DNA of 7,445 bases from Cytophagales bacterium (GCA_029262935.1 JAJCYK010000304.1:1-7445), one strand, 5' to 3'; counted from the stretch's first letter, positions 1-6,364 are shown. Made by a program: numbers and translations. The notes: generated from the letters alone by a model not told the origin.

Positions 1-152
1 GCAAAATAAGTGTACAATGTATACATCCATTTTCTTTTCAAATCCAACCAGTTTATGGCGAACATGGGTTTTTCTTCTAAGGCTGTTTCCGGTCTGGTTG
101 CCTGAATCCTGGCCTGTAATTGTTTATTAACTATCTTAGTATACTCAGTCAT
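1..152 (-). CDS. Hypothetical protein, 5' portion only (truncated by the window's left edge)
   Basis: Reading leftward from an ATG at 152-150, the frame stays open for 50 full codons to the window edge, so this is the N-terminal part of a longer gene. The visible protein starts MTEYTKIVNKQLQARIQATR and ends with an aromatic and basic stretch containing FAINWLDLKRKWMYTLYTYF. It has no signal peptide and no clear membrane segment; the start is polar and probably helical, suggesting a cytoplasmic protein. I do not recognise the family. It is divergent from the molybdopterin oxidoreductase gene, with 52 bp between the two start codons. The ATG is preferred because it lies in the short divergent gap and the residues that follow look like normal protein. 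No Shine-Dalgarno sequence precedes it, as is usual in Bacteroidota. The main doubt is that only 50 residues can be judged. Confidence 0.6.
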   Translation of the reverse strand, partial: MTEYTKIVNKQLQARIQATRPETALEEKPMFAINWLDLKRKWMYTLYTYF

Positions 153-204
153 GATTCTAAGATAATGAAACTTCTTCTTTGTTATCATTCAAATAGCTTG
201 CTGC
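153..204. promoter_or_regulatory. Short divergent intergenic region, presumed to hold two promoters
   Basis: These 52 bases (about 31% GC) separate the starts of two divergent genes, so both promoters must lie here or extend into the flanking coding sequence. No good match to the Bacteroidota -33/-7 pattern (TTTG, then TAnnTTTG) was found on either strand. The nearest on minus, TATCTTAG, ends only about 4 bases from the ATG and sits 25 bases from a TTTG, which is too far. A GATAA at 161-165 and its inverse TTATC at 182-186 are 16 bases apart. Regulation is inferred from gene orientation only. Confidence 0.3.
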
Positions 205-2340
205 ATGAAATCTAGACATTCATTTACACATTTTCGTACTTGTAATTTATGCGAGGCCATGTGTGGATTGGCCATAGAGATCCAGGACAATGAGGTGCTA
301 TCTATAAAAGGAGACCGGCAAGATCCATTTAGTAAGGGTCATATCTGCCCTAAAGCTGTAGGTTTACAGGACCTTTATAAGGACGCGGATCGCCTCAAAA
401 GGCCTGTACAAAAAATCAATGGAGCCTGGCATGAAATCACTTGGGAAAAAGCCTTTGCAGTAGTTTGTGAAAAGCTAAAGCAAATACAAATTGACCATGG
501 CAATGACGCCATTGGATTGTATCAAGGCAATCCAAGTGTGCATAATTTAGGTCACATGCTTTTTGGGCCCACTTTTGCAAAACTTCTGAAAACCAAGAAT
601 AAGTATTCAGCTACCAGCGTGGATCAATTACCACATCATTTCGTATCTCAAAATATGTTTGGGCATATGATGTTGATTCCTATCCCGGACCTTGATCGCA
701 CTGATTTTCTATTGGTTCTTGGAGCAAACCCCATGATAAGCAATGGCAGTCTGATGAGCTGCGCAGGGTTTCCTGCTAGACTGAAATCCTTGCAAAGTCG
801 TGGGGGTAAAATGGTGGTCGTGGATCCAAGATATACGGAGACCGCCGCAAGATCTGATCAACATTTGTTTATTCAACCTGGTACCGATGCCTTGTTGCTA
901 TTGGAAATTTTACGCACACTAGTCATAGAGGATGAGTTAACGCCAGCGCCGCCACTGCTTGAAATGATGTCAGGTTGGGCAAAATTATTAGAACTCTTAG
1001 AAGAACTGCCTTCAGATCTTTCCGGGCCTACTGGAATTAATTTGGTAACGATTAAGCAACTGGCTCGAGATTTCGCAAAGGCCAAGACCGCAGTCTTCTA
1101 TGGACGTATGGGCGCCTCCACACAATCCTTTGGCAGCATAGTTCAATGGCTCGGCAACGTGCTGAATATAATAACTGGGAATCTGGACCGGCCAGGTGGT
1201 GCTATGTTTCCAACCCCCGCGGTGGACATTGTAAAGGCCTTGGGCAAATACGGAACAATGAATAAACAAAATCGTTACTTCAGCCGGGTTCGAAATTTGG
1301 GGGAATTTTACGGTGAACTTCCGGTGGCTGCATTAACCGAAGAAATAGCGACTCCTGGACCAGGGCAAATAAAGGCTCTAATCACTTCCGCAGGTAACCC
1401 CGTATTGTCCACGCCTCAAGGAAACCAGTTGGCAAAAGCTTTAGAAACGCTAGAATTTCAAGTGGCCATTGACATCTATATTAACGAAACTACCCAACAT
1501 GCCGACATCATTTTACCGCCAGCCACGGGCTTGGAAACCGATCATTATGATTTGATCTTTAACAATTTTGCGGTTCGGGATTTCGCCAAATTCAGCACTG
1601 CCTTGTTCCCAAAAGAAAAAGGTGCTTTATACGATTGGGAAATCTTCAAGAATCTAAGTCAAGGAATGCGTCAAAAACCCTTGCCTTGGTGGCGTGGTAA
1701 ACTGGAACTGTGGTTAAACCCACGACGCATGTTGGACATTGCTTTACGATTGGGTCCTTATGGCCAACTACGCACTTGGAAACCTGGAGGTTTAACCTTA
1801 TCCCGGCTTATGTCAAGACCTCATGGAATGGACTTGGGAAGTCTTAAGCCAGGTCTGCCGGAAAGACTGTATACCAAAGATAAAAAAATTGCCTTGGTCC
1901 CGGAGCTTTTGAAAAACGACCTTCCACGCCTTTTCAATAGCTCATTTATTGATCCGGGGAAGAAGCTGGTGTTGATTGGCAGGCGTCAATTACGCAGTAA
2001 CAACAGTTGGATGCACAACGTGCCCCGGCTGGTAAAAGGACCTGTCCGATGCACCTTGATTATGCATTCAAAAGATGCTCATGCCAGAGGTTTGTCTAAT
2101 GGCCAAGAAGTAACCGTTACATCCAGGATCGGATCAGTCAAACTTCCCTTGGAAGTTTCTCAACATATTATGCCTGGAGTTGTGAGTATCCCACATGGTT
2201 GGGGTCATAGCAACACGACCACATTAAGTACAGCCATGCAACACGGAGGAGTAAGCATTAATGACCTGACTGACCCCCTTCAATTGGACGAATTGTCAGG
2301 AAATGCGGCATTTTCCGGAGTTCCGGTAGAAGTACACTAA
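205..2340 (+). CDS. Molybdopterin-dependent oxidoreductase with N-terminal 4Fe-4S cluster (DMSO reductase / formate dehydrogenase-like superfamily)
   Basis: A 711-residue cytoplasmic enzyme expected to bind a bis-molybdopterin guanine dinucleotide cofactor; its substrate is unknown. The N-terminus has the cluster motif C13-x2-C16-x3-C20-x27-C48 followed by Lys50, the position between cluster and pterin in this superfamily. The molybdopterin domain spans about 55-480, with LGANP at 172-176, VVDPR at 205-209 and QPGTDALLL at 224-232. A dinucleotide-binding beta-barrel domain covers about 585-711 (SNNSWMHN, then a late SIPHGWGH). No twin-arginine signal is present, so it stays in the cytoplasm. 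In the usual Mo-ligand region (SVDQLPHH onward, 138-152) there is no Cys or selenocysteine; Ser148 is the only obvious candidate. The only in-frame start is ATG 205: a stop lies at 166-168 with no start codon between. No electron-transfer subunit or cofactor-synthesis gene is adjacent, so partners are unknown. Family assignment is firm, reaction unassigned. Confidence 0.93.
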   Translation: MKSRHSFTHFRTCNLCEAMCGLAIEIQDNEVLSIKGDRQDPFSKGHICPKAVGLQDLYKDADRLKRPVQKINGAWHEITWEKAFAVVCEKLKQIQIDHGNDAIGLYQGNPSVHNLGHMLFGPTFAKLLKTKNKYSATSVDQLPHHFVSQNMFGHMMLIPIPDLDRTDFLLVLGANPMISNGSLMSCAGFPARLKSLQSRGGKMVVVDPRYTETAARSDQHLFIQPGTDALLLLEILRTLVIEDELTPAPPLLEMMSGWAKLLELLEELPSDLSGPTGINLVTIKQLARDFAKAKTAVFYGRMGASTQSFGSIVQWLGNVLNIITGNLDRPGGAMFPTPAVDIVKALGKYGTMNKQNRYFSRVRNLGEFYGELPVAALTEEIATPGPGQIKALITSAGNPVLSTPQGNQLAKALETLEFQVAIDIYINETTQHADIILPPATGLETDHYDLIFNNFAVRDFAKFSTALFPKEKGALYDWEIFKNLSQGMRQKPLPWWRGKLELWLNPRRMLDIALRLGPYGQLRTWKPGGLTLSRLMSRPHGMDLGSLKPGLPERLYTKDKKIALVPELLKNDLPRLFNSSFIDPGKKLVLIGRRQLRSNNSWMHNVPRLVKGPVRCTLIMHSKDAHARGLSNGQEVTVTSRIGSVKLPLEVSQHIMPGVVSIPHGWGHSNTTTLSTAMQHGGVSINDLTDPLQLDELSGNAAFSGVPVEVH

Positions 2341-2909
2341 TCTTCCACTTCGACTACCATTTCAATCTCCACAGCAATGTTTGATGGTAAAGATCCCATA
2401 CCGACCGCCGAGCGCGCATGCTTACCTTTATCCCCAAAGACTTCTACCATTAAGTCTGAAAACCCATTGATAACTTTTGGCTGTTCCGTAAAGTCCGGGG
2501 CAGAGTTCACCATGCCCAACACTTTTACCACTCTTTTAACTTTATTTAAATCTCCTAGCTCAGCCTTTAAAGCTGCCAGCTGTTGGATCGCCACTAATCG
2601 CCCAGCTTCATACCCTTCTTCTATGGATAAGTCTGCACCTAATTTGCCGGTAATATAGGTTCCATCAGGTTTCTTTGGGCCTTTACCGGAGGTAAAAACG
2701 AGATTTCCGGTACGTACGGTGTTCACGTAGTTTGCTACAGGAGCTCCTACTTCAGGTAATTCTATCCCTAAGGAAGCAATATGAGCCTCAATGTCTGGTT
2801 CTTCTGTTTGGGCCGGAAGCACTTTGGTCTGATCTTGATCCGTGGGATTCTCCTGGGGTTGACAAAACGTGAATAGTGCGATTAAGAGTAGTAGTGTGAT
2901 TGGTTTCAT
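2337..2909 (-). CDS. Rid-family (YjgF/YER057c/UK114, Atu1372-like) protein with a predicted lipoprotein signal
   Basis: A 190-residue protein made of a lipoprotein-type N-terminus and a complete Rid domain. Residues 1-16 (basic start, hydrophobic run, Cys16) look like a signal peptide II; the lipobox F-T-F-C is non-canonical because residue -1 is Phe rather than Gly, Ala or Ser. A polar linker rich in Gln, Asp and Glu covers about 17-38. The Rid domain is about 39-190, with PVANYVNTVRTGNLVFTSG at 57-75, QPKVINGFSDLMVEVFG at 143-159 and HARSAVG at 164-170. Arg166 and Glu181 line up with E. coli RidA Arg105 and Glu120; Cys107 is replaced by Ala168. RidA proteins hydrolyse reactive enamine/imine intermediates, normally in the cytoplasm; here export is predicted, so the true role is unclear. 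The stop overlaps that of the convergent oxidoreductase by 4 bp. The start shares a 74-bp gap with the divergent hydrolase gene. Confidence 0.9.
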   Translation of the reverse strand: MKPITLLLLIALFTFCQPQENPTDQDQTKVLPAQTEEPDIEAHIASLGIELPEVGAPVANYVNTVRTGNLVFTSGKGPKKPDGTYITGKLGADLSIEEGYEAGRLVAIQQLAALKAELGDLNKVKRVVKVLGMVNSAPDFTEQPKVINGFSDLMVEVFGDKGKHARSAVGMGSLPSNIAVEIEMVVEVED

Positions 2910-2983
2910 GACGTAAATTGTTTGGTTATCAATATAGATAAATCAACTAATAATTTTATACATTGTTATAAATCAATACCCTT
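2910..2983. promoter_or_regulatory. AT-rich divergent promoter region between the Rid-like lipoprotein and the S33 hydrolase genes
   Basis: These 74 bases (16 G/C, about 22% GC) separate two divergent start codons and must contain or overlap both promoters. No full match to the Bacteroidota TTTG / TAnnTTTG promoter was found on either strand. Partial -7-like sequences exist, for example TAATTTTA at 2951-2958 on plus, but the only upstream TTTG (2921-2924) is 26 bases away, longer than usual. The region holds two related dyad elements, listed separately. Neither gene has a purine-rich ribosome binding site. Confidence 0.5.
2926..2976. repeat. Two imperfect copies of a dyad element with a 30-bp period (possible operators)
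   Basis: Copy 1 (2926-2946) and copy 2 (2956-2976) both fit TTAT-N8-ATAAATCAA and agree at 15 of 21 positions. Each core is a dyad: TTATC-N6-GATAA at 2926-2941 and TTATA-N6-TATAA at 2956-2971. The shared tail ATAAATCAA is exact in both (2938-2946 and 2968-2976). Start-to-start spacing is 30 bp, near three helical turns, so two bound dimers would lie on the same DNA face. Against this, the region is 78% AT and such matches arise more easily by chance. No cognate regulator is identified. Confidence 0.4.
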
Positions 2984-4000
2984 ATGAAACCAATATTATA
3001 CTATCTGTGCCTGGGGTTACTTTTGGGATCTTGCGGCAGCCGAGTTGATTCGCCATTAGAAAAACCCGCCGAATCCGCATCATCAAGCTTAGATTCTGCC
3101 GTAATAGCAAAACGTGCACTCCCTGGAGTTAAAATGATAACCATCGATGGGGGTTTTCAGGTTTTTACTAGAAAGATGGGGGAAGGTCCCATAAAAGTGC
3201 TTTTGCTTCATGGAGGCCCTGCTATGACGCATGAATATATGGAATGCTTTGATGACTTTTTCCCTGAAGCAGGCATTGAGTACTATCAATACGATCAATT
3301 GGGCTCTTACTATTCTGATCAACCCCAAGATAGCGCGCTTTGGGATCTCGACCGATTTGTGGAAGAAGTAGAACAAGTACGCCAAGCCTGGGGTCTGGAC
3401 AGCACGAACTTTTACATTTTAGGAAACTCCTGGGGTGGGTTACTGGGAATAGAATATGCTCTTAAATATCAACATAACCTTAAAGGATTGATCGTAGCAA
3501 ATATGGTGGCAAGCATTCCCAGATACGCAGAATACAACGCGGTGCTACGCAGTGCTATGAGACCAGGTCTATTAGACACATTAGCCGTTTATGAAGCCGC
3601 TGAAGATTACCATAATCCGGAATACCAAGAACTGGTATTTAACGAATACTACACCAAGCACCTCTGCAGGCTCGACCCCTGGCCAGATCCTGTACTAAGA
3701 TCCTTGGAGCATATTAATCAAACAGTTTACGAACTCATGCAAGGACCCAGTGAGTTTAAAGTGGGCGGCCGATTGTTACATTGGGATCGTTGGGAAGATC
3801 TCTCAAAAATTACTGTGCCCACACTTATGGTAGGCGCTAAATACGATACCATGGATCCCAAGCAGATGGAGGCTATGGCTAAGGAAGTCGTTAATGGAAC
3901 TTATTTATATTGTCCAAACGGAAGTCATCTGGCCATGTGGGACGATCAACAAATCTTCATGGATGGCGTGATCCAGTTTATAAATGAAACATCAAAATAA
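2984..4000 (+). CDS. Lipoprotein alpha/beta hydrolase, proline iminopeptidase-like (peptidase family S33)
   Basis: A 338-residue predicted lipoprotein that probably removes N-terminal proline or other residues from short peptides in the periplasm or at the cell surface. A signal peptide with canonical lipobox L-G-S-C ends at Cys17, followed by a polar Ser-rich linker to about 45. The alpha/beta hydrolase fold runs from about 50 to the end. HGGP (76-79) is the oxyanion-region motif typical of S33 iminopeptidases, and YDQLGSYYSDQP (103-114) corresponds to the family's DQ-x-G segment. The nucleophile is Ser149 in G-N-S-W-G-G; the acid is probably Asp288 (GAKYDTMDP) and the base His315 (GSHLAMWDD), so the triad is complete. 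The cap domain is about 175-260. It is divergent from the Rid-like lipoprotein gene and ends 2 bp from the convergent M28 peptidase gene. Substrate specificity cannot be read from sequence; a related acyl hydrolase activity is possible. Confidence 0.9.
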   Translation: MKPILYYLCLGLLLGSCGSRVDSPLEKPAESASSSLDSAVIAKRALPGVKMITIDGGFQVFTRKMGEGPIKVLLLHGGPAMTHEYMECFDDFFPEAGIEYYQYDQLGSYYSDQPQDSALWDLDRFVEEVEQVRQAWGLDSTNFYILGNSWGGLLGIEYALKYQHNLKGLIVANMVASIPRYAEYNAVLRSAMRPGLLDTLAVYEAAEDYHNPEYQELVFNEYYTKHLCRLDPWPDPVLRSLEHINQTVYELMQGPSEFKVGGRLLHWDRWEDLSKITVPTLMVGAKYDTMDPKQMEAMAKEVVNGTYLYCPNGSHLAMWDDQQIFMDGVIQFINETSK

Positions 4001-4002
4001 CG

Positions 4003-6240
4003 CTACAATACCACCTTTCTGGTAGTGAAAACTGCGTTGCTGAAGGATCCAGGACCAAATATGTGATCAGGAGGCAAAGGCTCATGGAGCAGATCATGGG
4101 GTATGCCCAAGGCCCTTTCTACGAATTGAAATGCAACATGACGGTCTGCTGCAATCATAACAAGTGATAACTCCGCGTCCACGGCCCGGACAATTAAGTT
4201 TTTTGGTACCACTGGAATTTCACGCCCGTCAATTTGTAGCTTAGTCAGATTGGTCTCATTCGTAAAACGAAATTCCATTCCGATTACGTCCCTTTGAGGC
4301 CTTATTTGAATTTTTAAATGACGCTCCGATCCAATAACAGTGTCCGTGTGAATTAAAAATTCACTTAAGGCCGGCTCAATAGGTTTACTATCTCCCCGCC
4401 AGACCTGCCAACCTTCATACAGTTCTTTGAATGGCTCTTTTTCAGGATGGTTTACATAATTTTCACTCCAGGTGTCCTTGCGGCTATTTGTGGAAATCCA
4501 GGAAGCCTCTCCTTGGTCTTGATCCAACACATAAGTTAAGTACGTTTGTAGGGGTTGATCCGGAGTATAACGTGCTTTTACTTGTCCCCAGCCAAGTCCT
4601 ACTATTAACAGAAATAACCCTGTAACTAGAACTAAGGACTTGGACTGATTTTCTATTTGACAAAACGCCGGAATCAAAGTTCCCCACAATAGAGCAAGCA
4701 TGATCAGACCAGCTTGGGGCAATTCCAAACTAAACACAATAAACAAAGTCGTACTCAAGGGAATCCACAGACCCAGTGCAGCCAGAGGTGCCAAACCACT
4801 GAGCCAAACAGAGTGTTCTTTTTTTAGGAGGCCCACCCCATGGAAGATTAAAAACCAAATGAGTGGATAATACAACACGAAGGTAGCCGTGGGTAAACTG
4901 AGATAGAGGCCCAGCATCATAAGTATTAAAAGTGCCGCTGCACCCAATGTGAGGCTTTCACCACCAATTTTAACCCACAGCTTGCTATAGAGTAAACCAC
5001 CAACAACCAACCACAAGCCCACTATTGACAGGATATACCAATTGATGTTGTAGAAGTTCTTGCTATAAAAGTTTTCAAAATGAGGGTTAATTAATACCAA
5101 TGTCTTCGCCAAAAGCGTAACGATTATGGTAACGAAAAGTATAAAGGCCAAATAGGCAATTGCCCCTAGTATAACTTTTTTAAGGGTGCTTCTCTTATTT
5201 TTGATAGCCAGTCCGAGGTTCCAAATATAAAGCAGCAAGGCTATAATCATAAACGGGATGTTCAAATAGGCAGGATAGTATACCATCCAACTTCCAATGG
5301 GGTTAAAAAAATTAACGTCTTGGGACTTGGTGTTAGTCAAATCTGCTGCACCTAAATGAGTAATCATAGAAAGCATGTTGTCCCCATGGTGTTGGATAAG
5401 TCCGCGGTCAACGTTATCTGGAGTATCTGTCATACTATGGTAGTTGACATATCCATCTACATTCGCCTGATTTAGTCCTGTTAAATTATGCTCACGAAAA
5501 ATGGTGAAGTCGGTATCGTTGGGCATTAGTTTATAAATTTCATATGCCATCGAATTTGCAATTGGGTGGGCACCGGCCTGGGCAAATTGTTTGACGATCC
5601 ATCCATTTTCGTCGCTAACTTCAAAACAATGCGCCACGCCGCTATTGCCTCTGGACTCATAGTTAAGTACAACCTTTATGTCGTCCATAGCAGGATGTAA
5701 ATTTGCAAATGCCTCGGCACCTAATAGACCTGCTTCCTCCTGGTCTGTAAAGAGAAAAATTACCTTATTCTCTAATTGAGGTCTTTCTGAAAGTGCCCTT
5801 ATGGTCTCCAACATCGCCACTACTCCAGCACCATCGTCAGAGGCTCCTAAACTATTGGGTTGGGAATCATAGTGACTAACCACCAAAATGCTTGTGCTGT
5901 TGGTGGTTCCAGGATATGTGGCTACGATGTTTTTTACATTGCTGGTAACGGTATAATTGCGACCTGGATCTACCGCTAAAGTGTCCTGAATTTCCACTTG
6001 TAGTCCCATCGATTCACAGTACCCTGTGATATAATTTCTTACCAAAGTATGTTCGGGTGTACCACCACTATGAGGCGCTCTGGCCACTGTTTGTAAATGC
6101 AGGAAAGCTCTTTCGGCTGAAAATTCCTCTACCGGAGCATCCACAGGTTTCACTTGGGGGGGAGATTGCAACGTGTAGGCGAATATTCCAAATAGAAATA
6201 AAAATCCTAGCAATGTAATTTTTGATGCTGTGTTTATCAT
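4003..6240 (-). CDS. M28-family zinc metallopeptidase with multi-TM domain (ERMP1/Fxna-like architecture)
   Basis: A 745-residue membrane peptidase, probably an aminopeptidase with its active site in the periplasm. Segment 8-24 is an N-terminal membrane anchor. The M28 catalytic domain covers about 40-300: zinc ligands are probably His123 (SHYDS), bridging Asp135 (GASDDGAG), Glu169 with neighbouring base Glu168 (DQEEAGLLG), Glu195 (NYESRG) and His268 (NYHSMTDTPDNVD). All metal positions are present. Eight further hydrophobic segments follow at about 319-341, 356-381, 400-418, 429-449, 452-471, 480-505, 508-526 and 535-551. Positive loops (KNKRSTLKK, KLWVK, KKEH) fall on the predicted cytoplasmic side, which places both the catalytic domain and the 190-residue C-terminal domain outside. 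Nine TM segments after an M28 fold resemble eukaryotic ERMP1 and vacuolar Pff1. The start is preceded by a good promoter but no Shine-Dalgarno. It converges on the S33 hydrolase gene with a 2-bp gap. Confidence 0.92.
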   Translation of the reverse strand: MINTASKITLLGFLFLFGIFAYTLQSPPQVKPVDAPVEEFSAERAFLHLQTVARAPHSGGTPEHTLVRNYITGYCESMGLQVEIQDTLAVDPGRNYTVTSNVKNIVATYPGTTNSTSILVVSHYDSQPNSLGASDDGAGVVAMLETIRALSERPQLENKVIFLFTDQEEAGLLGAEAFANLHPAMDDIKVVLNYESRGNSGVAHCFEVSDENGWIVKQFAQAGAHPIANSMAYEIYKLMPNDTDFTIFREHNLTGLNQANVDGYVNYHSMTDTPDNVDRGLIQHHGDNMLSMITHLGAADLTNTKSQDVNFFNPIGSWMVYYPAYLNIPFMIIALLLYIWNLGLAIKNKRSTLKKVILGAIAYLAFILFVTIIVTLLAKTLVLINPHFENFYSKNFYNINWYILSIVGLWLVVGGLLYSKLWVKIGGESLTLGAAALLILMMLGLYLSLPTATFVLYYPLIWFLIFHGVGLLKKEHSVWLSGLAPLAALGLWIPLSTTLFIVFSLELPQAGLIMLALLWGTLIPAFCQIENQSKSLVLVTGLFLLIVGLGWGQVKARYTPDQPLQTYLTYVLDQDQGEASWISTNSRKDTWSENYVNHPEKEPFKELYEGWQVWRGDSKPIEPALSEFLIHTDTVIGSERHLKIQIRPQRDVIGMEFRFTNETNLTKLQIDGREIPVVPKNLIVRAVDAELSLVMIAADRHVAFQFVERALGIPHDLLHEPLPPDHIFGPGSFSNAVFTTRKVVL

Positions 6241-6258
6241 GGTTGGTGGTATTTAAAA

Positions 6259-6289
6259 CAAATTAAGTGATTTAGGCCACCTCCACAAA
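6259..6289 (-). promoter_or_regulatory. Bacteroidota-type promoter for the M28 peptidase gene
   Basis: Read on the minus strand, TTTG (6289-6286) is followed by exactly 19 bases and then TTAATTTG (6266-6259). This matches the known Bacteroidota primary-sigma consensus TTTG-N19-TAnnTTTG with one mismatch in the -7 box. Its 3' end is 18 bases upstream of the ATG at 6240, predicting a leader of roughly 12-14 bases. It is the best promoter match in the window. Function is inferred, not shown. Confidence 0.55.
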
Positions 6290-6364
6290 TAACAGCAGAT
6301 TTCCCATGTTTTTACTAACTTAAAACCATCGGAATAAAGATAAATAACCTGTTAGGGTACTACT

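Larger units (their letters stand above)
2899..2994. repeat. 11-bp perfect inverted repeat covering the two divergent start codons
   Basis: ATGAAACCAAT occurs at 2984-2994 on plus and at 2909-2899 on minus, so the two divergent lipoprotein genes begin with identical 11 bases, both encoding Met-Lys-Pro-Ile. The identity stops on both sides of each arm. Both are signal peptides with a basic start, so convergence on common codons explains it well enough. A regulatory or translational role is only a possibility. Confidence 0.45.

Noticed and set aside
161..186. GATAA-N16-TTATC inverted repeat in the first divergent gap considered as a riboswitch or operator
   Set aside because: Five-base arms in AT-rich DNA are easily due to chance; no molybdenum-cofactor riboswitch structure could fit in a 52-bp gap.
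873..1269. Open frames of 70 and 85 codons on the minus strand inside the oxidoreductase gene
   Set aside because: They lie fully inside a strongly supported gene, have no recognisable domains and read as antisense shadows of its codons.
2281..2326. Small inverted repeats at the 3' end of the oxidoreductase gene (CAATT-N5-AATTG at 2281-2295, GGAAATGC/GCATTTTCC at 2299-2316, CCGGA-N2-TCCGG at 2315-2326) considered as a terminator
   Set aside because: The stems are short or have too small a loop, lie in coding sequence and are not followed by a T-run.
2377..2658. 93-codon open frame on plus opposite the Rid-like gene
   Set aside because: The minus strand encodes a clear Rid domain over the same bases; the plus translation resembles no family and is Ser/Pro/Thr-rich, as antisense frames often are.
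3089..3385. 98-codon open frame on minus opposite the S33 hydrolase
   Set aside because: It overlaps the conserved HGGP and DQLG regions of the hydrolase and has no supporting motif.
4009..4024. TACCA-N6-TGGTA hairpin near the convergent S33/M28 ends
   Set aside because: A 5-bp stem with no T-tract, located within the last codons of the M28 gene; too weak for an intrinsic terminator.
4431..4687. Two 64-67 codon open frames, on plus and minus, inside the M28 gene
   Set aside because: Both overlap the C-terminal domain of a complete, well-supported protein and show no domain or signal of their own.
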